From Variovorax sp. OK212 (lineage in GTDB: Bacteria > Pseudomonadota > Gammaproteobacteria > Burkholderiales > Burkholderiaceae_C): a DNA stretch of 64,000 nt. Position 1 is the first letter of the stretch; the number at the start of each line of letters is the position of its first letter. Below the pieces are notes generated by a model. It ran no database searches and was not told the origin of the DNA. It was given only the letters and a program-made list of their open reading frames with translations. A program made the position numbers and the translations under genes. The DNA lies in assembly GCF_900112425.1 (NCBI RefSeq), contig NZ_FOLP01000006.1, forward strand, positions 248,001 through 312,000, read 5' to 3'. Below, one piece after another: positions 26,718 through 34,886 of this stretch.

Positions 26718-27763
26718 GGCGAGGTTGTTTGCGTGGGCCAGCCCGCCAGGTTGCGTTCGGCAATGCCCGCGAGCGCGGTGATCCATGCCGGGCTGTCGTT
26801 GAGGCAGGGGATGTAGCTGAAGGCCTGGCCGCCGGCGTGCATGAAAGCCTCGCGGCCTTCCATCGCAATTTCTTCGAGCGTCTCGAGGCAGTCGGCCGGG
26901 AAGCCGGGGCACACCACGTCGACGCGTTTCACGCCCGAGGCGCCGAGCTCGCGCAGCGTGGGCTCGGTGTAGGGCTCGAGCCATTTGGCGCGGCCGAAGC
27001 GCGACTGGAAGGTCACGCGGTGCTGCGCTGCCGACAGGCCCAACCGCGCCGCGAGCAGGCGCGCGGTTTCGAGGCACTGCGCCTGGTACGGATCGCCCAG
27101 CGCGATGTTGCGCGCGGGAATGCCGTGGAAGCTCATCAGCAGCACCTCGCCGCGGCCTTCGGTCTTCCAGTGCTTCTCGATGCCCTGGGCCAGCGCGTCG
27201 ATGTACGCCGGGTCGTCGTGGTAGTCGTTGACGAAGCGGAACTCCGGCAGCCGGCGCTGCTTGCGGCTCCAGTCGTTCACCGCGTCGATCACGCTGGCGG
27301 TGGTGGTGGCCGAGTACTGCGGGTAGGCCTGCAGCACCAGCACGCGCGTGGCGCCTTCGGCCTGCAGTGCGTCGAGGCGAGAGGCGATCGACGGGTTGGC
27401 GTAGCGCATCGCGTCGCGCACGGTGACGCGGTGGCCGCGCTCGCCGAGCCAGCCGGCCAGCAGCGTGGCCTGCTTCTGCGTGAACACTTTCAGCGGCGAG
27501 CCTTCGGCCGTCCAGATGCTCGCGTACTTCGCGGCCGACTTGGCCGGGCGCGTGCGCAGGATGATGCCGTGCAGGATCAGCGCCCAGATCGCCTTGGGAA
27601 TCTCGACCACGCGCGGGTCGCCCAGGAAGTCGGCGAGGTAGGGGCGCACCGCGGCGGCGGTGGGGGCATCGGGCGAGCCGAGGTTGCACCACAGCACGGC
27701 GGCGGGTGTGCGCCGGGTGGTCTGAGGGGTACTCGGCACAGCGTTCTCGGGGGTGGAGGGCAT
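26714..27763 (-). CDS. hemH: Ferrochelatase
   Basis: Inserts Fe2+ into protoporphyrin IX, the last step of haem synthesis; 349 residues. Family landmarks are AAVLWCNLGSPDAPT near 20, VRPYLADFLGDPRVVE, the active-site LMSFHGIPARNI (catalytic histidine near 210), and VVCPGFPADCLETLEEI near 290. An extra Ser/Thr/Pro-rich 15-residue leader follows ATG 27763; no better start exists before the first strand. The divergent HAD gene begins only 15 bp away. Confidence 0.94.
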   Translation of the reverse strand: MPSTPENAVPSTPQTTRRTPAAVLWCNLGSPDAPTAAAVRPYLADFLGDPRVVEIPKAIWALILHGIILRTRPAKSAAKYASIWTAEGSPLKVFTQKQATLLAGWLGERGHRVTVRDAMRYANPSIASRLDALQAEGATRVLVLQAYPQYSATTTASVIDAVNDWSRKQRRLPEFRFVNDYHDDPAYIDALAQGIEKHWKTEGRGEVLLMSFHGIPARNIALGDPYQAQCLETARLLAARLGLSAAQHRVTFQSRFGRAKWLEPYTEPTLRELGASGVKRVDVVCPGFPADCLETLEEIAMEGREAFMHAGGQAFSYIPCLNDSPAWITALAGIAERNLAGWPTQTTSP

Positions 27764-27778
27764 GCGATATTCTCGGGC

Positions 27779-28510
27779 ATGACTTCCGCTTCCCCGGCGC
27801 CCGCAGACTTCGCGCCCCTCGACCTGAAACGCATCTCGGCGATCTCGCTGGACCTCGATGACACCCTCTGGCCGATCTGGCCGACCATCGAACGCGCCGA
27901 AGGCGTGCTGCAGGCCTGGCTCCTGCGCGAGGCGCCCAAGACGGCCTCGCTGCTGCTGACCCCGGGCATCCTGCGCGAGCTGCGCGAAGCGACCGCCAAG
28001 GAACGCTCCGACCTCGCGCACGACCTGAGCGCGCTGCGCCGCGAATCGATTCGCACCGCGCTCAGGCGCGCGGGCGAAGACCCGGCGCTGGCCGACCCGG
28101 CCTTCGACGCTTTCTTCGAGGAACGCCAGCGCGTCACGCTGTACGACGACGCGCTGCCCGCGCTCAAGTGGCTCAGCGAACGCTACCCGCTGGTGGCGGT
28201 GTCCAACGGCAATGCCGACATCCACCGCACCGGCGTCGGCCGCTGGTTTCGCACCGCGTTCAACGCACGCGCGTTCGGCAGCGGCAAGCCGCAGGCGCCG
28301 ATCTTCCGCGCGGCGGCCGCCTCGGTCGGCCTGCTGCCGAAGGACGTGCTGCACGTGGGCGACGACGCCGAGCTCGACGTGGTCGGCGCGCTCAACGCCG
28401 GCATGCAGGCGGCGTGGCTGGTGCGCGACGAGCGGCCGTGGGTGCACGGCGCGCGGCCGCAGCTGATCGTGCCCAACCTGCACGCGCTGTGCGTGGCGCT
28501 GGGCGCCTGA
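27779..28510 (+). CDS. HAD-superfamily hydrolase
   Basis: 243-residue phosphatase-like protein. Motif I LDLDDTLW gives D25 and D27; motif II VAVSNGN; motif III lysine in GSGKPQAPIF; motif IV HVGDDAELDVVGA. The cap between motifs I and II is helical (about 35-125), the C1 type. Members are often called haloacid dehalogenase-like or YjjG/5-amino-6-(5-phosphoribitylamino)uracil phosphatase-like; the substrate cannot be read. It has no clear Shine-Dalgarno before ATG 27779 and only 15 bp separates it from the hemH start. Confidence 0.88.
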   Translation: MTSASPAPADFAPLDLKRISAISLDLDDTLWPIWPTIERAEGVLQAWLLREAPKTASLLLTPGILRELREATAKERSDLAHDLSALRRESIRTALRRAGEDPALADPAFDAFFEERQRVTLYDDALPALKWLSERYPLVAVSNGNADIHRTGVGRWFRTAFNARAFGSGKPQAPIFRAAAASVGLLPKDVLHVGDDAELDVVGALNAGMQAAWLVRDERPWVHGARPQLIVPNLHALCVALGA

Positions 28511-28524
28511 GCTTCAGTCGACGC

Positions 28525-28830
28525 TCACTTGAAGACCGGCCGGAAGAAGCTGCGTTCGTAGCTGACGATGCAGCGGGTTTCTTCCGCATAGCGGAAAGCG
28601 GCCTGGCACTCGGCGTCCTGCATCGAGTCGATGCGGTACTGCTCGTAGGCGGCCAGGCTGGGGAAGGTGAACATCGCCAGCGCCACGTTGTTGCTGCCTT
28701 CCGACGGCAGGAAGTAGCCGTGGTGCTGCCCGCCGAACTTCTCGACCAGCGGGATCCAGAGCTTGCCGTAGTGCTCGAATTCCTTGAGCTTGTAGGCGTC
28801 GACGATGTAGCGCAGGTAGCAGGTGACCAT
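28525..28830 (-). CDS. NIPSNAP family protein
   Basis: 101-residue dimeric ferredoxin-like fold protein. It starts MVTCYLRYIVDAYKLKEFEHYGK (in two parts) and contains the NIPSNAP pattern FTFPSLAAYEQYR and a final FFRPVFK. Length matches single-domain members. Function is unknown; relatives resemble antibiotic-biosynthesis monooxygenase folds. ATG 28830 was preferred to 28866 because conservation begins there. It is convergent with the HAD gene (14 bp apart). Confidence 0.83.
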   Translation of the reverse strand: MVTCYLRYIVDAYKLKEFEHYGKLWIPLVEKFGGQHHGYFLPSEGSNNVALAMFTFPSLAAYEQYRIDSMQDAECQAAFRYAEETRCIVSYERSFFRPVFK

Positions 28831-28956
28831 GGGGTGTTCGGGCTTGCTTTTGGGGTTTATCGGCACGGGATCTGCGGCGATCCGCGGGGCTGACTATAGT
28901 TTCAGCCCGACCCCCGGCTTCAACCGCAGCGGCCCGCGCCGCGCAGGACACCCCAA

Positions 28957-29598
28957 GTGCATTTCTCCAACTGGCTCATCTTCTGCGGCGTGACCTTGCT
29001 GGTCGCGTTCACCCCCGGTCCCGCGGTGCTGCTCGCCGTGTCGAACTCGATGGCCGTGGGCCCGCGCCGCGCAATGATCAGTTCGCTGGGCAACGCGATG
29101 GGCCTGTTCATGGTGTCCGCCGCCGCAATGGCCGGCCTGGGCGTGGTGCTCTCCACCTCGGCCCATGCCTTCATGGTGCTCAAGGTGGCCGGCGCGGCCT
29201 ACCTGATCTACCTGGGCATCAAGCAATGGCGCAGCCAGGGCAGCGTGTTCGCCGACCTGCAGGGCTCGCCGACGGGCGCGGCGCCGCGCTCGAGCTGGCG
29301 GCTGTTCGGGCATGGCCTGACGGTGGCGCTGACCAACCCCAAGGGCATTCTTTTCTTCTCGGCGCTGTTCCCGCAGTTCCTCACGCAGGACGCGCCCATC
29401 CTCACGCAGTTCGCGGTGCTGACGACCACCTTCGCCATGGCCTCGGTGCTGTCGCACGCGTTCTACGTGCTGCTGGCGCGGCTGCTGCGCAAGCAACTGT
29501 CGGACCCGCGGCGCACGCGGCTGTTCAACAAGGTGTCGGGCGGCGCGTTCGTGCTGCTGGGGCTGAGCCTGCTGCGTCTGCGCAACAAGACGGCCTGA
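28957..29598 (+). CDS. LysE/RhtB family amino-acid exporter
   Basis: 213-residue membrane exporter, six hydrophobic helices. The family signature FTPGPAVLLAVSNSMAVGPRRA lies near residues 18-39 (in two parts), followed by GAAYLIYLGIKQWRS near 78-92 and LTNPKGILFFSALFPQF near 118-134. It starts at GTG 28957. It probably exports an amino acid or homoserine-lactone-like solute; the substrate is not predictable. It is divergent from the NIPSNAP gene. Confidence 0.9.
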   Translation: MHFSNWLIFCGVTLLVAFTPGPAVLLAVSNSMAVGPRRAMISSLGNAMGLFMVSAAAMAGLGVVLSTSAHAFMVLKVAGAAYLIYLGIKQWRSQGSVFADLQGSPTGAAPRSSWRLFGHGLTVALTNPKGILFFSALFPQFLTQDAPILTQFAVLTTTFAMASVLSHAFYVLLARLLRKQLSDPRRTRLFNKVSGGAFVLLGLSLLRLRNKTA

Positions 29599-29637
29599 AC
29601 GGACTGAAAAGCCTGACCGGCCTGAAGTTCTGGCGCT

Positions 29638-29946
29638 TCAGTCGAGCGCGAACTGTTCGCGCAGCGCTGCGCAGAAAGACTCGGTGCCGCTCAGGGAGAG
29701 CGTGACGGTGTCGAAGCGCGGGTTGTCCTCGCGCGTTTCCTGCAGGTCGAAATCCCAGGTCGCGCCTTCGTCGAGCGCGCCGCGCGCATGCGGGAACGTG
29801 GCTTCGGCCCAGGCCAGCACTTGCGCGATCTCGGCCTGCACCTCGGGTGTCTTGTCGGGCGGGGTCGAGGCCATCGCGTCGAAGGTGCCGTGGCCTTCGG
29901 TGTCTTCGCTGTAGTCGAAGTCGAGGTAGCGCAGTTCGGTCGTCAT
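29638..29946 (-). CDS. Conserved-looking small acidic protein, unknown
   Basis: 102-residue protein, acidic, no signal peptide. It starts MTTELRYLDFDYSEDTEG and ends TLSLSGTESFCAALREQF. The pattern suggests a small alpha/beta fold. I do not recognise a family with certainty. Codon use is like the high-GC neighbours. Its start codon (29944-29946) abuts the first base of the low-GC toxin remnant, so its original promoter may have been displaced. Confidence 0.65.
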   Translation of the reverse strand: MTTELRYLDFDYSEDTEGHGTFDAMASTPPDKTPEVQAEIAQVLAWAEATFPHARGALDEGATWDFDLQETREDNPRFDTVTLSLSGTESFCAALREQFALD

Positions 29947-31241
29947 GGGGTCAATGCCTTGGCAATGCGTTGGGGGACTCCCTGGCTGCGGCTAACGGGC
30001 AGCGCGCTGATACGCTGGGCGACTTCATTGGTGAACAGCTTGCTGCGCAGGATCGACGCGACACGTACAGTTTGTTTGGCAATACGCCGACGATGGAGTT
30101 TGGCTTGAAACCTGGCGGAGGCACTGGGCTCAAGGTTTCGGCGTCAACTGTTGATGCGTGGAGCGACGATGTACAGGCGGGTATCAGTGCTGCGGCAAGT
30201 CGACTCAACGCTGCTGAGCAAATCGCTTTCAACAATTCGTCTACCAACGCAGTAGACAACCTTGAGATTGCACGAGGGCGAGAAGACGGGACGGTCATAA
30301 GCGACGCGGGTTACAGCCTGGGTGCTATCGACGACAGGCCACTTCTCTTGGCCGATGTTGGCGCGGGCCGAGGTCGGGGGAGCGATGTACTGCGTACAGA
30401 TCGCCCGCAGAGGTACGGAAGGCCAGCCCCATACGGGTTCGACGAGCCAGGTGCGTTCGTTGATGCGACTCGACAGGCCGTCGCGAACCCACCGCCGGGA
30501 ACGTCTAACTATGCCACCGACGAACTTCGAACGAAGTATTCCTCCGTGTTTGCTGAGATGAGAAAAGCAGGGATCGGCACGACGGTGTTTGGGACGGCGT
30601 CTGCGGACGGCTTTATCAATAACAGTTACGACATTACCAGCTATCCCGAGGAATCTCTCAACAATACTTCCTCGATTACTTATCACAAGTATGGCCTGCT
30701 GACTTATTTGGGCCCAGTGGACATTGAGCGTGGAATTACCAAAGACTGGGTTGTCAAAAATGTACTGGAGGATCGATACAGTTACCCGAGAGAGGGCATC
30801 GTTCCTGGTCCTGCGAATTTCGATGGCAAGAGCCAAGTCTACGCTGTCGCGCCTTTAAGAGCCACTGCCGAAAATCTTGCTGATCCACGAGCCTATACTT
30901 ATCCCATTGGAGTGATTGAGCAGGCGCGAGTGCCGGATGGCGTCTTGAACATCACGACGGATGACCATCAGGTTTATCCTGGAACAATTCGTCGAACAGT
31001 GGTTGAGGTTGATGGAGGTCTTTTTATCTATACCAGCGGCGCTGGAGAAAACAGAATGAACAACACAGGTTCGGGAACCTATCCGGGTTTGGGTCAGGGA
31101 GCTAGGGAAGCAACGGTTGCCAGGGATGCGGCCCAGTACGGCTTTGCGTTCGGGAACGACAAGTTCGGCACCATGGCTTTCAAGGCGTTGGATCAGCAAG
31201 CTGTGCAGTATGTGAACAGCGTCAGAAATACAAAACGGTGA
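29947..31241 (+). pseudogene. C-terminal remnant of a filamentous-haemagglutinin/CdiA-like polymorphic toxin
   Basis: An open frame of about 430 codons with no plausible start at its 5' end. It opens with GNALGDSLAAANGQ, the linker seen before the toxin domain in FHA/CdiA-type proteins. The preceding VNA is in another frame, and restoring one base after GCCTT (about 29959) would give VNAFGNALGDS, so a single-base loss is likely. The remaining about 380 residues (first internal ATG 30093) are of an unrecognised toxin-like domain ending YVNSVRNTKR. The region is much lower in GC than its neighbours (28 of 60 bases at 30601-30660). The bulk of the exoprotein is absent. Overlap TGATG with the next gene suggests a toxin-partner pair. 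Confidence 0.6.
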
Positions 31242-31834
31242 TGGCATCAGCACGATTTTTATCAACCATGCTGCTGTCGATGGCGGCTTTTTTTGTATCA
31301 GTTATGACATACGCTCAAGGGGATGGACTTGCCGTTGCGGAAAGATTGGTTCGCGCTATGCGGACAGACAAGTCTGCAATAAAAGGCACGCTCGTTGCGT
31401 ATCTGAAGAAGCCGGATGCAGCAGGCACGGTCGAATTAACAGATGGGCAACGGCGAGACTTCCTTCGCTGCCTGGAAGAGACGGATACGCCGTTAATTGT
31501 TCACGCATTGGCCAATGTACTTGTGCGACAGTTATCCTTGGCCGAAATGGAAGAGGCGCTTGTGTTCTACAACAGTTCCGCTGGGAGGCAACAGGTGGAA
31601 CGAGAGCAGGGCGAAGTCCAAAGGATGCTTGGCTACGAACTTGCTAAGGTAAGCCCTGCAATGTCCGGGCGGGGAAAAGTAAGCCTAGACCGATTCAGAA
31701 GAACGTCAGCCTATGCCAAGCTGCAAGAGTTTCCGGCGCAGGTCAACGCGACGCGTGAGACCAGAATGGAAATCTACCAGGACAGTCAATTGGCTGCGGC
31801 TGCTTGTTCTCGAACTGTCGGTTTGGCGCGATAG
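31241..31834 (+). CDS. Secreted/periplasmic protein, candidate immunity partner
   Basis: 197-residue protein with a Sec signal (about FLSTMLLSMAAFFVSVMTYA, cleaved before QGDG). The mature part is helical. A segment SLAEMEEALVFYNSSAGRQQ near 105-123 recalls DUF2059-type proteins (FY-S-G pattern), a weak resemblance. It starts inside the stop of the toxin remnant (TGATG), shares its low GC and has no other operon partner. Position fits an immunity protein that would act in the periplasm. Alternatively it is an unrelated DUF2059-like protein carried along with the island. Confidence 0.55.
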   Translation: MASARFLSTMLLSMAAFFVSVMTYAQGDGLAVAERLVRAMRTDKSAIKGTLVAYLKKPDAAGTVELTDGQRRDFLRCLEETDTPLIVHALANVLVRQLSLAEMEEALVFYNSSAGRQQVEREQGEVQRMLGYELAKVSPAMSGRGKVSLDRFRRTSAYAKLQEFPAQVNATRETRMEIYQDSQLAAAACSRTVGLAR

Positions 31835-31960
31835 CCGCAGGCGTCGGTACCAGCAGGTGTCGTGTGCCGTACGAAGGGAGCGTCTGGGTGTCGTGCGTGC
31901 GCTACGTGATATTGGTGTCTCTAAAGAAGGGCGCAGAGCGTTTTTTAATGGCGAAACCGT

Positions 31961-33220
31961 TCAATTTGGCAATGCGTTCGCAGCCGCCAGCCCGCTGAGC
32001 ACGGCGCCTTCGAGCGTGGCGGGGTAGGGGCCTTCGGTGTAGTCGCCGCAGGCTTGCAGGCCGGGGGCGATGGTCGAGGACGGTCTGGCCAGCCCGGGCG
32101 TGCACGCGAAGGTGGCGCGCTTCTCGACCACGGTCTGCACGAGCTGCAAATTCTTCTGGCCTAGCTGGGCAGCGGCTTGCGCGATCACCTGTTCTTCCAG
32201 CACTTCGCGCGATGCCTCGTTGGCGCTGATGACCATCGCCAGCACGCCCTGCATGCCGCCGAGCTGGCCGCGGTCGAACGCGAACTGCGCGGGCGCCGTG
32301 GCCGGATGGCTGCGCAGCGCGAGCATCGGTTCGGCGAGCGGCGAGGCGCCGCGCACGTAGACGGTGGCAATGGCTTCGAAGCGCAAGGCTTCGGTGGTCT
32401 TGCACCAATCGTCTGCGGGCAGGCCCGACGCGCCGACCAGGCGCGCCGCGTCCCACGGGGCGCAGGCCAGCACCACCTGGTCGAAGACGTCCTCGTCGAC
32501 CCGCCATTGCCCGGCCTCGGGCGAAATCGCACGCACGCGCGCGCCGATGCGCACGGCGGCGCGATGCGCCGTCAGCCATCGGATCGCCGCGTCGGGCAGC
32601 AGCGCGCCGAGGTCGGCGCGCGGCAGCAGCAGGTCGGCACCGCCGCTGCCGCTGAACAGCGCGTCGTTCAGCACGCGCAGGAAGACCCGGCCGCTCGATA
32701 GCCCGACGGGTGTGTTGAGCGCGGAGACGCACAGCGGCTCGATCAGCTCCTGCATCACGCGCGGCGAAAGGCCGGCGCACAGCTCGGCAACCGTGGTGGT
32801 GCCGGCGCAGCGAAAGCCCGCGAGCCGCCACCGGATGGCGGTGCGCAGCAGCGACGACTTGTCGCGCCAGGTCCAGCCGCGCGCCGTGAAGATGCCCGCG
32901 AGCAGGTCGAACGGCGCCGGCAGCCGCGGCAGCTTGAGCCCGCCGCCGTCGGCAAAGCGCAGCGAGAGCGGCAGCCGCAGCAGCGCGCTGTCGACATCCA
33001 CGCCGACGTCGCGCATGAGCTTCAACGTGGCGGTGTACGCGCCGATCAGGATGTGCTGGCCGTTGTCCAGTGCCATGCCGTGCATGTTGTCGACGCGGCG
33101 CGCCCGGCCGCCCGGCATGGGAGCGGCTTCGAACAGGGTGACGGCATGGCCCAGGCGCGTGGCCTCGACCGCGCAGGCCAGGCCGGCCCAGCCGGCGCCG
33201 ATGACGGCAATTCTTTTCAT
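31961..33220 (-). CDS. hpnE: Hydroxysqualene dehydroxylase HpnE
   Basis: FAD-dependent amine-oxidase-fold enzyme of 419 residues, the last step in the bacterial HpnCDE route to squalene. The Rossmann motif IGAGWAGLACAVEATRLGH is at residues 6-24, followed by GGRARR and DNGQHILIGAY. The C-terminus has LQACGDYTEGPYPATLEGAVLSG, the FAD-binding end. ATG 33220 is fixed by the ATGA overlap with the preceding unknown gene. The stop lies at the very edge of the low-GC patch. Confidence 0.92.
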   Translation of the reverse strand: MKRIAVIGAGWAGLACAVEATRLGHAVTLFEAAPMPGGRARRVDNMHGMALDNGQHILIGAYTATLKLMRDVGVDVDSALLRLPLSLRFADGGGLKLPRLPAPFDLLAGIFTARGWTWRDKSSLLRTAIRWRLAGFRCAGTTTVAELCAGLSPRVMQELIEPLCVSALNTPVGLSSGRVFLRVLNDALFSGSGGADLLLPRADLGALLPDAAIRWLTAHRAAVRIGARVRAISPEAGQWRVDEDVFDQVVLACAPWDAARLVGASGLPADDWCKTTEALRFEAIATVYVRGASPLAEPMLALRSHPATAPAQFAFDRGQLGGMQGVLAMVISANEASREVLEEQVIAQAAAQLGQKNLQLVQTVVEKRATFACTPGLARPSSTIAPGLQACGDYTEGPYPATLEGAVLSGLAAANALPN

Positions 33221-34035
33221 CGAAAGTCGCGCGGGACCCGGATCCGATCGCCGTACGGGTGCAGGTCGTCGTCCGGCTTCTCGCAGCGAACGAAACACCT
33301 GTGCGTGAGCAGCTCGATGCGCTCGGCGAGCGTCAGGTCATATTCGGAGGCGGGCAGTCCCGGCGCGGACAGGTCATGCTTGCCATCGGCATTGAAGATC
33401 AGCTCGTCGCCGAGGACGTGGTCGCACCGGAAGGTGGTTCTCCATTGCGAATTGGACCCCCAGCCGTCCGACAGGTCCGAAGTGCGGCGGTACCTGCGCT
33501 GGCATGCCCAATGGAGCGTCGAGGACGTCGCGATCTCGGGCTGCAGCGCGCCGAAGGCACAGCTGACCGCAACCCCCGCGCGCGAGAACATCATCGTTCC
33601 GAGCATCAGCGTGGGCCAGTCGACCCTTGTCAATTCGATGCGCTTGCGCCGGGAAGAGCGCACTCGTTCTTCGGTGACTTCGACGATTTCGTGGAAGAAC
33701 GGTGAGTACTCGGTCTCGTCTGCGATGCGGCAACCCAGCCCGGTCATGAATGCCTGGTAATCCGGCAGCGTCAGGGCGGGACCTTCCCAGCCTTCGCCGC
33801 TCTGGAATGCCAGCAGCAGGAGCTGGTTGACGCGCGACAGCGCATAGAGTCGCCACGAGTCTTCGATGACGATGGGTTCCGCAAACGAACGGCTCCCAAA
33901 TGCCTGGAGCCATTCACGCTCCTGCGCGTGGGTCTGGAGCCACGGCTGAAGCAGCGTCTGGAATACGTCTTCCGCGGGGCTGCTTTGGTTGAGCGCATCG
34001 AACAATTGCCGATACGGTAGTTGGCACGGATCCAT
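33217..34035 (-). CDS. Unrecognised protein embedded in the squalene operon
   Basis: 272-residue soluble protein starting MDPCQLPYRQLFDALNQSS. No signal peptide, no membrane segment and no catalytic motif I can name. It is Trp-rich with a repeated S/T-x-W pattern in the middle (STLHWACQRRYRR, GWGSNSQWRTTFRCDH). It begins 11 bp after hpnD and ends in an ATGA overlap with hpnE (33217-33220), so it is translated with the pathway. It is not one of the known Hpn proteins by my reading. It could be an accessory factor or an insertion that preserved the operon. Confidence 0.65.
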   Translation of the reverse strand: MDPCQLPYRQLFDALNQSSPAEDVFQTLLQPWLQTHAQEREWLQAFGSRSFAEPIVIEDSWRLYALSRVNQLLLLAFQSGEGWEGPALTLPDYQAFMTGLGCRIADETEYSPFFHEIVEVTEERVRSSRRKRIELTRVDWPTLMLGTMMFSRAGVAVSCAFGALQPEIATSSTLHWACQRRYRRTSDLSDGWGSNSQWRTTFRCDHVLGDELIFNADGKHDLSAPGLPASEYDLTLAERIELLTHRCFVRCEKPDDDLHPYGDRIRVPRDFR

Positions 34036-34046
34036 GAGCGCGGAAG

Positions 34047-34886
34047 CTAGATCCGCCCGAGCGCCTGAACCTTCCAAGCCAGCCACAGCTTGCGAACGGG
34101 CGTGAGGCTCACGCGCTGGTTCAGCACCTGGAAGTCGTCGCGTTCGATCTCGCGCAGCAGCGTGCGGTAGATGCTGGCCATCATCAGGCCGGGCTTCTGC
34201 GTGCGGCGGTCGGCCAGCGGGAGCAGGGACAGGGCTTCGTCGTAGGCCGTATGGGCACGCGCGGCCTGGAACTTCATGAGCGCCACGAAGCGCTCGGAGT
34301 GCACGCGGTTCAGGATCTCGTGCGCCTTCACGTCGAACTTCTGCAGCTCGTTCACCGGCAGGTAGATGCGCCCGCGCAGCGCGTCTTCGCCCACGTCGCG
34401 CAGGATGTTGGTGAGCTGCAGCGCCAGGCCCAGCTTGTGGGCGTAGGCGGTGGTCTGCGGGTCGGTCTGGCCGAAGATGCGCGCCGCGACTTCGCCCACC
34501 ACGCCGGCCACCAGGTGGCAGTAGCGCGCGAGGCCGGGAAAGTCGAGATAGCGGGTCTGGTCCAGGTCCATCTGGCAGCCGTCGATCACCTCGTGAAGCT
34601 GGCGCGCCTCGATGCCGTAGGCGGCGGCGTGCGGCATCAGCGCCTGCATCACGGGGTGGCGCGGGGTGCCGGCAAAGGCCTGGGCCACCTCGGTGCGCCA
34701 CCAGGCGAGCTTGGTGGCGGCCACGCCGGGGTCGGTGACCTCGTCGACCACGTCGTCGACTTCACGGCAGAACGCGTAGAAGGCCGTGATCGCGGCGCGG
34801 CGCGGCTTGGGAAGAAACAGGAAGGCGTAATAGAAACTGCTGCCCGAGGCGGCGGCCTTGTCTTGCACGTATTGCTCGGGGGTCAT
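34047..34886 (-). CDS. hpnD: Presqualene diphosphate synthase HpnD
   Basis: Condenses two farnesyl diphosphates; 279 residues from ATG 34886, which overlaps the hpnC stop (ATGA). Aspartate-rich motifs typical of squalene/phytoene synthases are visible: FCREVDDVVDEV near 40-51 and LTNILRDVGEDALRGRIYLP near 158-177. An upstream ATG at 34916 would add ten residues. It acts between HpnC and HpnE in squalene formation. Confidence 0.92.
   Translation of the reverse strand: MTPEQYVQDKAAASGSSFYYAFLFLPKPRRAAITAFYAFCREVDDVVDEVTDPGVAATKLAWWRTEVAQAFAGTPRHPVMQALMPHAAAYGIEARQLHEVIDGCQMDLDQTRYLDFPGLARYCHLVAGVVGEVAARIFGQTDPQTTAYAHKLGLALQLTNILRDVGEDALRGRIYLPVNELQKFDVKAHEILNRVHSERFVALMKFQAARAHTAYDEALSLLPLADRRTQKPGLMMASIYRTLLREIERDDFQVLNQRVSLTPVRKLWLAWKVQALGRI

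Noticed and set aside
29947..31834. A complete contact-dependent inhibition (cdiBAI) locus
   Set aside because: No TpsB transporter, no haemagglutinin repeats and no N-terminal TPS domain are present; only a C-terminal fragment and one partner-like gene.
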